NCBI GenBank assembly: GCA_016350165.1
Contig: CP066225.1
Coordinates: forward strand, 744,001-808,000
DNA length: 64,000 nt
Origin: Planctomycetota bacterium
GTDB taxonomy: Bacteria; Planctomycetota; Phycisphaerae; Phycisphaerales; Phycisphaeraceae
Direction of reading: 5' to 3'
The first letter of the stretch is position 1, and each line of letters begins with the position of its first letter. The position numbers and the translations under genes are program-made. This document shows, piece after piece, positions 46,635-54,419 of this stretch. The notes under the pieces are model-generated. The model did no database searches. It saw only the letters and a list, made by a program, of their open reading frames with translations, and was not told the origin of the DNA.

Positions 46635-46662
46635 TTGCAATTTATAGCATTTATGCTATCAT
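46635..46662 (+). promoter_or_regulatory. Candidate promoter and palindrome for the small PEP-CTERM gene
   Basis: TTGCAA (46635-46640) is separated by 16 bases from TATCAT (46657-46662). The spacer contains the perfect inverted repeat ATAGCAT-TT-ATGCTAT (46644-46659), which overlaps the -10 box and could be an operator. A similar sequence lies before the sulfatase gene. Confidence 0.42.
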
Positions 46663-46741
46663 GCGCTTGTTCTACAACAGTATTTCGGCTCATTTCATCA
46701 AGCAAACTTCTAACAAACGATCTGACAATAGGGAGAAAAGA

Positions 46742-47335
46742 ATGAGACTACCCAAACCGACCATCCTTGCAGTAACTGCCTGTGCTGCACTCATCGGTGC
46801 AAGTTCAGCTTCTGCTGCGTTGCTCAATCCAGCCACCGAAACACTTACCGATGTTGCAGTCATTTCCGATTTCGCAAACATCGCTACCTTCAACAGCTAC
46901 GCTGGCTCTTGGGATGAAACCAACGTCACCTCCGATGCATCAGGCACCACTGCAGACACAACTGGCTTCGGCGGCTTTTTCAAAGGCAGCATGAATGACC
47001 TCACACTTGATGGCACACATTCTGTCATCGCCCTTACCTTTGAAGTTCTCGAAGGTGAAATCTTCTTCAACAGAGTCGCACTTGGCGGTGAATGGAAAGG
47101 TCCAGAAAATCATGCACCTGCACTGACCGCAGGCACATACACCACATACTACCCAGTCGGCGGCTCAGCACACACCAAAAGCGGCAACGTGCAATTCAAT
47201 GGCACCGACTACAAAATCCACATCACTCAACTCGCACTCGCAAACATCGCTGCAATACCCGAACCCACAACACTCACACTCCTCCTCGGCCTCTCAATCG
47301 CTGCAACCTCACTACGTACACGCAAAACAATTTAA
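46742..47335 (+). CDS. PEP-CTERM protein of unknown function
   Basis: 197 residues from the ATG at 46742 (AGGGAGAAAAGA just upstream; the frame opens at 46661 but that part has no signal character). Signal peptide residues 1-26 ending SASA. The mature region is Thr/Gly/Asp-rich, beta-strand-like. The C-terminus AAIPEPTTLTLLLGLS followed by RTRK is a PEP-CTERM signal. It is likely a small secreted surface protein sorted by an exosortase. A gene pair with the upstream subtilase is possible, though each has its own terminator. Confidence 0.85.
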   Translation: MRLPKPTILAVTACAALIGASSASAALLNPATETLTDVAVISDFANIATFNSYAGSWDETNVTSDASGTTADTTGFGGFFKGSMNDLTLDGTHSVIALTFEVLEGEIFFNRVALGGEWKGPENHAPALTAGTYTTYYPVGGSAHTKSGNVQFNGTDYKIHITQLALANIAAIPEPTTLTLLLGLSIAATSLRTRKTI

Positions 47336-47364
47336 CATACAAACATAAATACTCAGCTACCGGG

Positions 47365-47397
47365 ATAACCCTGCACTCTCTCCGCAGGGTTATTTCA
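47365..47397 (+). terminator. Rho-independent terminator after the small PEP-CTERM gene
   Basis: The stem ATAACCCTGC and its complement (47384-47393) have a 9-nt loop followed by TTCAT. The hairpin overlaps the stop of the convergent membrane-protein gene. Confidence 0.75.
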
Positions 47398-48736
47398 TAT
47401 TCACTTCATTCACTCCCACCAACATACCTTTTTCCATCTCGACACATTCACTCACCTGCAGCCTCTTCACTTCGCGCATCATCCCCCACCACGCAATCAC
47501 CATCATCAACAAACATCCCCACATCACCTGTCCATAAATCGGCTCATAATGCCCCCATTCCCCCCGATAAACCAGCAATAACGGAAACCAATGCAATAAC
47601 AACGGCAACAAACACAGCCCTTTCCTCAACCACCCTTCACTTCTAACACACAGATAGACTAGCAGCGGCCAACACACTGACACCACCATCGAATAATGTG
47701 ACCACATCACTGCTCTGAATATCAAATGCACATTCAACAACACACTCACACCCATCAACAAATACAACGAATTCCCTTTCATCAACTTCGCATGTCGATA
47801 CACATGCCACACAACACCAGCCGTCAATAACAACTCCACAACCGTCAACGTCTGATTCATCCAACCCGGCAATGGACGCATATCAAAACCATTCTGTATA
47901 CATGCACGCAACGAAAAGTTATTCAATAAATCCACAACATTAAATAACGTCGGCCCAATCTCAGTAAAAAACACACGATAAGGCTCATACCCCAAAAACG
48001 GATACGTCCCAAACAACACAATCACAGTCATCAATAAAATCACCACACACCCTTTCCACCATCGCATCCCCACCATCATCAAAACCAAAGGCAAACTCGT
48101 ACCCTTCACAACACCTCCCAACGGAATCAACAACCCTGCCCACTTCTCACCCCCTCTCATCATCAAATAAACCGTCAACGTCACCACAAAACCAATCACC
48201 AACGATAAATTCCCAATATGCACTGCACGCAACATCATCGGCGAACCAATCAACACCAAACACAACAACCCCGCTACATTCCATCCTCCCGGCTTCAATA
48301 TCAGATAAATCCTCGCACATAACCACGCAGTCAAAAAACCAACCACACATAGCAGCAAATGAAAAAACGTCTCAGCCTGCACATAATTCATCACCGCAAG
48401 CGGAGCTGCCAACACCGCAACAGGAGGCGGATAAATAAACCTGCATACATCGGGCACACCCCGCTCTTCACCACGCTTCGCATATACCGCATTCATCTTC
48501 GACCCCGTCGGCGAACCCGCATTACGCTGCTCAACATTCTCCACCGGCGTCGGATACATATAATCCGTACACCCTTCCAACACCATCACCCCACCCATAT
48601 AAACCTGTGCAAAATCATCCACACGTAAAATCACACGCGCCGCAGGAAACATCACACATAACGCATACAAAAACGACAGCACAACACACGCACGATATAC
48701 CCGTAGCGTATCCGCTTTCAAAACCCGGAATAACAT
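47390..48736 (-). CDS. GT87/DUF2029-type integral membrane glycosyltransferase-like protein
   Basis: The product has 448 residues with about 10-11 membrane spans. RFIYPPPVAVLAAPLAVM is the landmark of DUF2029/GT87 proteins, such as polyprenol-phosphate-mannose-dependent transferases of mycobacteria. A conserved acidic DDFAQVY near residue 40 could be the catalytic Asp, and GNLSLVIGFVV and GVVKGTSLPLVLM follow typical order. It would use a polyprenyl-phosphate sugar on the outer face of the inner membrane. Acceptor unknown. C-terminal 20 residues are charged. Confidence 0.75.
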   Translation of the reverse strand: MLFRVLKADTLRVYRACVVLSFLYALCVMFPAARVILRVDDFAQVYMGGVMVLEGCTDYMYPTPVENVEQRNAGSPTGSKMNAVYAKRGEERGVPDVCRFIYPPPVAVLAAPLAVMNYVQAETFFHLLLCVVGFLTAWLCARIYLILKPGGWNVAGLLCLVLIGSPMMLRAVHIGNLSLVIGFVVTLTVYLMMRGGEKWAGLLIPLGGVVKGTSLPLVLMMVGMRWWKGCVVILLMTVIVLFGTYPFLGYEPYRVFFTEIGPTLFNVVDLLNNFSLRACIQNGFDMRPLPGWMNQTLTVVELLLTAGVVWHVYRHAKLMKGNSLYLLMGVSVLLNVHLIFRAVMWSHYSMVVSVCWPLLVYLCVRSEGWLRKGLCLLPLLLHWFPLLLVYRGEWGHYEPIYGQVMWGCLLMMVIAWWGMMREVKRLQVSECVEMEKGMLVGVNEVNMK

Positions 48737-49720
48737 TGTCTAACTTCAGCCCCGTGATGCAGTCAGTCAGCACATCTATCGTAAAACAATTGACACATCT
48801 GTCGTGTACTCATTCGCCCGGAATCATTCCCTTGCTCATTACTTTTTTGCCCGCCGGTGACTGCATCGAATGTTTCATTCAAATAGAAACAACAAAAAGC
48901 ACACACGACAAGCACATCATATCAAATTCAAACTCTCACCTGTTACGTGCGCGCATTTTTTATGCGCCGCAGTAATACCACATCACAACAACTTTCCAAA
49001 ACTGCCCATTTCCTCATCATTCCAATCAATTCCAAACCATTTCCCGTCAATTTCAGCTCATTTCTGCCCATTTCACAAAACCTTTACTTATCCCCACAAT
49101 CCGCACAACCCCACTCAACCTTAAACCGCTAAACAACTTATACCGCGCGCAAATTCCACACATTCAAAACGTGCGCACGCCCACTTTTCCAAAAACCTCA
49201 CTCCCGCCCAGCAAACCAACATTCCCGCACATTCCTTCACGTTTTTTCAACCATTTATGAAAAACAAAATCACTTTCATGCGCGCATCCCAAACACCACC
49301 ACATCTAAAACCATTTCATTTCGCGCGCACAAACATAAATCCCGCGCACATGCCCGCACAAATTTCAGGCAAAAAAGTCACACAATTTATTTGCATTTCT
49401 ACCCACTGAATTGGTCAATATAAGTGTTAAACGAAAGCAAACAAAAGGAGCCAAACCGAAATTTAGTCAGCAATAAAAATCATTATTGATACGCAAAAAA
49501 CAAACAACATTCATCGCCACACGAAAGGACAAAACTTCATTTAGCGAATAACAATAAACGTAACGAACGAATCATAAACTAAAACAACAAAACAGTGAGG
49601 ACTGCCTCTGGTAGAGTCATAGCAACTTAACGGAACGAATCCGAATGACCGTTTACAAAGTAAGGAGAAAGCTTATCGAATCACAAATGTATTATGACAG
49701 CCACTTTAATTTTTACTGAC

Positions 49721-49754
49721 AGGCCCATCGCTTTTAATAAAAAGCTTGGGCTTG
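49721..49754 (+). terminator. Hairpin with terminator-like form, end of a possible RNA
   Basis: A two-part stem is formed by AGGCCCA pairing with TGGGCTT and GCTTTT pairing with AAAAGC, with a short loop. A run of T/C follows. No gene precedes it, so it may end an untranslated RNA. Weak because the T tract is interrupted. Confidence 0.4.
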
Positions 49755-49813
49755 TTTCCTTCTTCAAACAATCACATTCAGAACCAACACACTTCTCTTT
49801 TATATCTACTAAA

Positions 49814-49838
49814 AAACCCAAGTACGAAACTTGGGTTT
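49814..49838 (-). terminator. Terminator of the apgM gene
   Basis: A 10-bp perfect stem AAACCCAAGT/ACTTGGGTTT with a 5-nt loop and a T run on the minus strand, about 30 bases after the stop at 49868. Confidence 0.85.
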
Positions 49839-49867
49839 AGAATTCAATTCAATTTCCAGTCACTGAC

Positions 49868-51073
49868 TTATAAACCGCTCTTCAGGAAAAACTCCATCAG
49901 TTCATGACCGTGTGCAATGTGCAGATCAGATGCTTCTGCATTCGCTTCACTGTATGTACGATCAACTGCGGACTTCACCTTGTGGCCTGCAATCAAAAAC
50001 GGAACAGGACGTGCATGGTGTTTGCGGTTATCAACGCGGGTGTAGTGGTCAGGCAGCAACAGGATACGGTATTCCTCGCCACGGTCTTCGAGTGCTTTGT
50101 GAACAGGCCCGACGATGTGCTTGTCAATTTCCTCAATCGCTGCAACCTTGGTTTGTGCATCAGCTGCATGCGATGCTTCGTCTGGTGCTTCGACGTGAAC
50201 ACATACAAGGTCATATGCATCGAGCGCTGCGATGGCGTGTGTGCCAGCAGCCGCGTAGTCGGTGTCGTGGTATGAAGTCTGACCCGGTACGTCGAGGCGG
50301 TCCCAGCCGATGAAAGCGGAAATACCTGCGAGCAGATCGACTGCGGTGATCATGGCGCCGTTGAGGCCGTACTTCTCAAGGAAAGATGGCATTTGTGGTT
50401 TGGTGCCCTGCCCCCACGGCCACAGGTGGCTGGCTGGGAAGTCACCCATCTCGCGGCGGGTCGAGTTGATCTCGTGATCACCAAAAATACGCTCAGAGCG
50501 ATTGATGATATCACATAGCACTTCAGCGCCGTCGCCACCAACGGGCATGTGCTTCTTCATCGATTCGCCTGGCACGTCGTGTGGCGGCGTCGTAACGAGT
50601 TCAGAGTAATCACGCTCGCCGGAACTATCGACCATAATGTTGCGGTAGCTGACGCCGGGGTAAATGGTTACGCCGGGCAATTCAAATTCTTTTGCAAAAT
50701 CCGCAAGAAGTGTGCGTGCTTCATTGTCGCTGATCGCGCCGGCAGAGTGGTCTTGCATGTTGCCATCAATAACGGTGACGAAGTTCACGCGGAAGATCCA
50801 GTCGGTGTCGTTCAGTGGGATACCGAGCGCGGCAGCTTCCAATGGAGCGCGGCCAGTGTGGTAGGTAGCTGGGTCGTAGCCGAGTAATGACATGGAGCAG
50901 ACATCAGACCCGCAGGGCATGCCTTCGGGCGTGGTGTTGACCGTGCCGATGCGTCCTGATTGTGCGAGTGCATCCGTGTTAGGGATGTTGGCTGCTTCGA
51001 AAGCGGTCTTGCCGTCAAAATCTTCGAGAGGAAGGTCTGCGGCACCGTCTGGGATAATGATGACGTACTTCAT
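49868..51073 (-). CDS. apgM: Cofactor-independent phosphoglycerate mutase, ApgM type
   Basis: The product has 401 residues, the length of archaeal-type ApgM. Starts MKYVIIIPDGAADLPL, with metal-binding Asp in PDGAAD; GMPCGSDVCSMSLLGYDP carries the phospho-acceptor serine (probably S62); HTGRAPLEAAALGI and later VHVEAPDEASHAAD and LLPDHYTR complete the site. It interconverts 3- and 2-phosphoglycerate in glycolysis without 2,3-bisphosphoglycerate. An upstream repeat element lies in the gap before the next minus-strand gene. Confidence 0.92.
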   Translation of the reverse strand: MKYVIIIPDGAADLPLEDFDGKTAFEAANIPNTDALAQSGRIGTVNTTPEGMPCGSDVCSMSLLGYDPATYHTGRAPLEAAALGIPLNDTDWIFRVNFVTVIDGNMQDHSAGAISDNEARTLLADFAKEFELPGVTIYPGVSYRNIMVDSSGERDYSELVTTPPHDVPGESMKKHMPVGGDGAEVLCDIINRSERIFGDHEINSTRREMGDFPASHLWPWGQGTKPQMPSFLEKYGLNGAMITAVDLLAGISAFIGWDRLDVPGQTSYHDTDYAAAGTHAIAALDAYDLVCVHVEAPDEASHAADAQTKVAAIEEIDKHIVGPVHKALEDRGEEYRILLLPDHYTRVDNRKHHARPVPFLIAGHKVKSAVDRTYSEANAEASDLHIAHGHELMEFFLKSGL

Positions 51074-51233
51074 GCCTCAGATTGTAGTGGAGAGGGACAA
51101 ATCGGGGAAGTCTGCGAAAAAGACAGGTTGCTGTTCCGTAAAGTGTTCATGAAATCGTGGATAGATGTCCGCGGATTAGTCGTTGTAAAGAATCTGCGAG
51201 TTGCAAGCTCACGGCCGGGTTGAGTTGTTTAAT

Positions 51234-51315
51234 TATGCGTTGGGTGTGGAATGAGGGATGAGCGCGCCGATCGTGGATCGGCGGCTATTTGCATTGTTTC
51301 ACTTGTACGTATTGC
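51234..51315 (+). repeat. Dispersed palindromic repeat element, copy B
   Basis: Contains TGCGTTGGGTGTGGAATGAG, the palindrome GCCGATC-GTG-GATCGGC (51266-51282) and TTGTTTCACTTGTACGTATTG. Compared with copies A and D one base pair of the stem is reversed (G-C to C-G) on both arms, a compensatory change. Confidence 0.7.
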
Positions 51316-51324
51316 GGGTTTTGT

Positions 51325-51633
51325 TTACTCGGCAGGTGCGGGTTCGGGTTTGCGCATGGCGCGGATAACTGCTGCGATGAAAGCGATGATTATGAAGAGC
51401 AATGCCAAGAGGAATGGGAAGACCGATTGGCTGAAGACGTCGATGATGCTCTGAACATTTTGAATCGCATGATCCAAGGTCAATTCTTCTTCATTGTATT
51501 GCATGCCTTCGTAATGAAAGATGTACCAATCTGCATGCACTATTCCCATCACAAAGTTAAAGCCTGAGAAGAGAAAGAGAAGTATGCTCAGGAGCAGGGA
51601 GAAGATGGTTGTGTTTTTGAGAAGTACATTCAT
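51325..51633 (-). CDS. Small two-span membrane protein
   Basis: The product has 102 residues. Hydrophobic segments at about 9-30 and 68-92 flank a 35-residue acidic loop; short basic tail. The ATG overlaps the stop of the upstream gene (ATGA), so the two are translated together. It resembles that gene in layout (the segment IIDVFSQSVFPFLLALL against IIDMYGNSMSYAINALW), so they are probably diverged paralogues. No family is known. Confidence 0.6.
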   Translation of the reverse strand: MNVLLKNTTIFSLLLSILLFLFSGFNFVMGIVHADWYIFHYEGMQYNEEELTLDHAIQNVQSIIDVFSQSVFPFLLALLFIIIAFIAAVIRAMRKPEPAPAE

Positions 51634-51947
51634 GATTGCGGTGGTCCGGAAAGTTTACGTTTATCTTTTCTGTTGCAAATTACCAAAATAATAAACGCGA
51701 TGAGTGCGATGATTAATGCCCAAAGTGCGTTGATAGCATAACTCATTGAATTGCCATACATATCAATGATCTGATCGGAGTATTCAACGAGGTATTGCTG
51801 ATCGATTATTTCTTTATCCACTTCGAATTGGGTTGGCATGCCTAGTACGGTGAGATGACTCATGCCGGTAGTAAACACGATAGCGATTAGCATCAATGCG
51901 TTGAATAGAAGAGATAAGGCGATGATGATTTTGAGTGCTAAATGCAT
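51630..51947 (-). CDS. Small two-span membrane protein (partner of the next gene)
   Basis: The product has 105 residues. Membrane segments at about 5-28 and 69-92, an acidic loop with FEVDKEIIDQQYLVEYSD between them, and a Lys-rich cytoplasmic tail. It is upstream of its likely paralogue and overlaps it by four bases. Function unknown. Confidence 0.6.
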   Translation of the reverse strand: MHLALKIIIALSLLFNALMLIAIVFTTGMSHLTVLGMPTQFEVDKEIIDQQYLVEYSDQIIDMYGNSMSYAINALWALIIALIAFIILVICNRKDKRKLSGPPQS

Positions 51948-52040
51948 TGGCTAATTGTAAATATTTGTTTGTTAGATGGGAAATGTTTTGGTGTATTATT
52001 GGTTAGGACTTTTTGTGATATAAAACTGTTGTGAGATGGA

Positions 52041-52100
52041 GAGGCATGAGGGATGAGCATGGCTAGTGGTAAGTTGTTTCACTTCAACGTATCGTTGGTT
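52041..52100 (+). repeat. Dispersed repeat element, copy C (lacking the palindrome)
   Basis: Shares GCATGAGGGATGAG with the element start and GTTGTTTCACTTCAACGTAT and CGTTGG with its end, but the stem is lost. It is directly followed by copy D. Confidence 0.55.
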
Positions 52101-52121
52101 GTCTGTGTAAAGTTTTTGAAT

Positions 52122-52215
52122 TGTGCATTGAGTGTGGTATGAGGTGATGAGAGTTTCCGGCGATCACGGATCGCCGGCTAATGGTGTGTTGTTTCACTTA
52201 AGCGTATCGTTGGTT
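52122..52215 (+). repeat. Dispersed palindromic repeat element, copy D
   Basis: The clearest copy: TTGAGTGTGGTATGAG, palindrome CCGGCGATC-ACG-GATCGCCGG (52157-52177), GGCTA, and TTGTTTCACTTAAGCGTATC with CGTTGG. It can fold into a 9-bp hairpin with a 3-nt loop. Confidence 0.75.
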
Positions 52216-52271
52216 GGAATAAACAGGCAGTTGATTAACAATGCGTTGGGTGGGGATGCTTGCTATGTCAT

Positions 52272-52300
52272 AAAAAAAACTGCGATGTTTGTGTCGCAGC
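52272..52300 (-). terminator. Terminator of the MlaF-MlaD unit
   Basis: The stem CTGCGA/TCGCAG with an 8-nt loop is followed on the minus strand by eight T residues, 33 bases after the MlaD stop. Confidence 0.85.
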
Positions 52301-52332
52301 TTTTGATTATGTTTTGATTGTGTCGTGGCTGA

Positions 52333-53358
52333 TTAGAGGTTGAGTTCGATGCCTTCGGTGTTCCATTTCTCGAAGAGAATCTGGAGTTCACGCATTGCTG
52401 CGCGGAGGCGTTCGGAAGCGTCGTTCATGTTGTTATACAAGGCTGGGTTTGCGAGAAGTTGGCCGACGGTACCCTTGCCTTGTTTGGCTTCTTCGAGTGT
52501 GTCTTGCAATGTATTGACTGTTTTTGAAAGGTCATCTGCAAGGAGAATATAGCGACTTTTGAGTTGAGCGATGTCAGCTTTAACATCGGTGACTGTTTGG
52601 TTGGCGTTGGCGGTGAGCTCACGAGCATTTGAAACGGTTTGTGTGAAATCACTTCGTATTTGCTCGTCGTTAACGTACTCATCAATGCCTGCCAGTACGG
52701 TTTTGAGTTGTTTGAGACGTGAGTCTGCACGCTGAAGAACAGTTGCGAGATTGCCTGCAGCTTGGCCTGAGTCAACGCTGTCGATGGATTCAAACTTGGC
52801 AAGCTTTTGAAGGTCTGTGCCGAGCTGGTTCCATGTGTCGGAGAGTTCGGTTATGTGATCAGCGACGGTGTCGAATTTATCGAGTGGGGTTTTGAGCATT
52901 TTGGTGAGTTCACCGGTGAGGCTGCCGAAGGGTGAGACATCGACGGCTGTGATCATCGCAGAGCCATCGACTGGCAGCATTGGTGTTTCGGGTGTGTAGT
53001 TTTTGAGATCAGCTCGTGTAAATGAGATTGAGCCTGCACCTGAGAGGAGTGATTTAGGAATTGAGACGGTAATGCCTTCGGGGAGTTCGTATCGCTGATC
53101 GATTTTGCATTCGATATCAACGCCTGTTCCGGGAGGCTTTTGGAGTGAGATCTTGCGAACTTTACCGATGGCGATGCCTTCGAGGTATACGTTTGAGTCA
53201 ACGGAGATACCAGAAGCGGATTGAGCTTTGATGGTGATGAAGTAGCCGGGCTGAAGTACTTCCGGCGCATAACCAAAGAGTAGCAGTAGGACGATGAGGC
53301 CTACGACGCCGCCAAGCGCGGTGATGCCAACTGCGACGTTTCTGGTTCTGTCTTTCAT
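52333..53358 (-). CDS. MlaD/MCE-domain protein
   Basis: 341 residues from the ATG at 53358 (AGAGG 9 bases upstream); a GTG 39 bases earlier has no ribosome site. One N-terminal membrane span (residues 8-30) then an MCE domain at about 36-115 (VYLEGIAIGKVRKISLQ is its core). A long helical tail follows with repeated TVADHITELSD-like and NARELTANANQTV segments. MCE proteins bind phospholipids and shuttle them between the membranes; MlaD sits on the inner membrane with the MlaE permease and MlaF ATPase. It lies 65 bases from the MlaF-like ATPase gene. No MlaE gene is adjacent. Confidence 0.85.
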   Translation of the reverse strand: MKDRTRNVAVGITALGGVVGLIVLLLLFGYAPEVLQPGYFITIKAQSASGISVDSNVYLEGIAIGKVRKISLQKPPGTGVDIECKIDQRYELPEGITVSIPKSLLSGAGSISFTRADLKNYTPETPMLPVDGSAMITAVDVSPFGSLTGELTKMLKTPLDKFDTVADHITELSDTWNQLGTDLQKLAKFESIDSVDSGQAAGNLATVLQRADSRLKQLKTVLAGIDEYVNDEQIRSDFTQTVSNARELTANANQTVTDVKADIAQLKSRYILLADDLSKTVNTLQDTLEEAKQGKGTVGQLLANPALYNNMNDASERLRAAMRELQILFEKWNTEGIELNL

Positions 53359-53423
53359 AGGCTGATCCTCTGTAAGTGAGCGTTGTGCGAGGCTCACTGA
53401 GGGATGAAATCAACAGTGGGCGT

Positions 53424-54416
53424 TTATTGCTCTGGCTGCTGATTATTGTCGTTATTGGTTAAATTATTGTTATCGGTATTTTCGGAGGGTTGGCTATTTT
53501 GCTTGGGTGGCCAGAGTTTTGGCGGTTCTTGTGCGGCCGATCGTTGGCCTTCTTTATCTTTATCGAATCCTGAGCGTATCGAATCAAGGTCTTGTTCGTC
53601 AGCAATACCCTTAATAAATCGCTGAACAAGTTCGTTATCCGAACGTCGGAACTCTTCGGGGGTGCCATCACAGACGATTGAACCGTTGTAAAGAAGAAGC
53701 ATACGGTCAGCGACTTTGTTAGCGGACGCCATGTCGTGGGTGACGACGATGGATGATATGCCGAGCTCTTTATTGAGTGCGATAATGAGTTCATTAATCA
53801 CATCAGAACGGATGGGATCGAGGCCTGTAGTGGGTTCGTCGTAGAGGATGAGTTCGGGTTCAAGGACGATGGCGCGTGCGAGTGCGACGCGTTTACGTTG
53901 TCCGCCGGAGAGTTGTGCGGGCATTTTGTGTTCGAGGCCGCCGAGACCTACCTGGCGAAGCACTTGCGAGACACGTTCTGCACGTTCTTTGGGAGAGGCT
54001 TTGGTATGCTCGACGAGTGGGAAAGCGACGTTATCGCCTACGTTCATCGAGTCGAAGAGTGCCCCCATCTGGAAAAGGAAGCCGATCTTCTTTCGCATTT
54101 CAACGAGGGTTTGTTCATCAGCTTGATCGACGCGTACATCGTTGAAGTAGACCTCGCCCTGATCGGGTTTGAGGAGTCCGACGATGTGCTTGATGAGGAC
54201 AGACTTACCTGTCCCTGAAGGCCCAAGGATGACAGTGGTTTTGCCACGTTCAAATTCGAGATTGATGCGATGGAGAACACGCAGGGGTCCGAACCGCTTA
54301 GAGACGCCATGAAGGCGCGCGACATACTTTTCGCTGGGTTCTTGCTCAACGTTTGGTGTCGTGTCTGGGGTTTGGGATCCCTGCCCCTGATTGTCTGGTT
54401 GATCGTTATCGTTCAA
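53424..54416 (-). CDS. ABC ATPase of the Mla phospholipid transporter family (MlaF-like)
   Basis: 330 residues. The start is a TTG at 54416-54414 with GGAG 7-8 bases upstream, inside the end of the preceding DegT gene. Residues 30-260 hold Walker A LGPSGTGKS, Q-loop with GFLFQMGALFDSMNV, signature AQLSGGQRKRVALARA, Walker B LILYDEPTTGLDPI and H-loop in VVTHDM. The GALFDSMNVGDNVAFPL stretch is typical for MlaF. Residues 1-28 and about 285-330 are polar and repetitive (Asn, Gln, Asp), probably flexible. It powers phospholipid exchange with MlaD; the permease is missing nearby. Confidence 0.88.
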   Translation of the reverse strand: MNDNDQPDNQGQGSQTPDTTPNVEQEPSEKYVARLHGVSKRFGPLRVLHRINLEFERGKTTVILGPSGTGKSVLIKHIVGLLKPDQGEVYFNDVRVDQADEQTLVEMRKKIGFLFQMGALFDSMNVGDNVAFPLVEHTKASPKERAERVSQVLRQVGLGGLEHKMPAQLSGGQRKRVALARAIVLEPELILYDEPTTGLDPIRSDVINELIIALNKELGISSIVVTHDMASANKVADRMLLLYNGSIVCDGTPEEFRRSDNELVQRFIKGIADEQDLDSIRSGFDKDKEGQRSAAQEPPKLWPPKQNSQPSENTDNNNLTNNDNNQQPEQ

Positions 54417-54419
54417 GAA

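Larger units (their letters stand above)
48737..49867. other. 1.1-kb gene-free region at the strand-composition switch
   Basis: No coding frame is supported. From about 48945 to 49375 the plus strand is nearly free of G except for GC-rich islands: GCGC-core motifs at 48947, 48962, 49144, 49171, 49278, 49322 and 49343, and CCATTT at 49006, 49038, 49068, 49251 and 49311. TTATCCCCACA at 49088 is one mismatch from a DnaA box. From about 49430 it is A-rich. Two hairpins close it (49721 and 49814). Function unknown; a replication origin, an inversion junction or a regulatory RNA are all possible. Confidence 0.4.
51948..52332. other. Intergenic region with two repeat copies and a terminator
   Basis: The 385 bases hold repeat copies C and D and a partial copy of the repeat start (TGCGTTGGGTG near 52240). 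The minus-strand terminator of the MlaD gene lies at 52272-52300. No gene is supported. Confidence 0.5.

Noticed and set aside
48870-49132. Open frames in the 1.1-kb gene-free region
   Set aside because: Their length comes from the near absence of G, which removes stop codons of TGA/TAG type; residues are Phe/Pro/His/Asn-rich with no domain.
49688-49720. Ten-codon open frame before the hairpin at 49721 as a leader peptide
   Set aside because: The nearest AAGGAG is about 20 bases upstream, too far for initiation, and no regulated gene follows on that strand.
48737-49867. Calling this region a replication origin outright
   Set aside because: Only one weak DnaA-box-like site, no dnaA or dnaN gene, and a second opposite skew switch at 15.8 kb. 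I kept it as a candidate only.
44000-52215. Interpretation of the dispersed repeats as CRISPR or insertion sequence ends
   Set aside because: Copies are irregularly spaced and on both strands, there is no transposase and the blocks differ in length. They look more like REP- or MITE-type or RNA elements.
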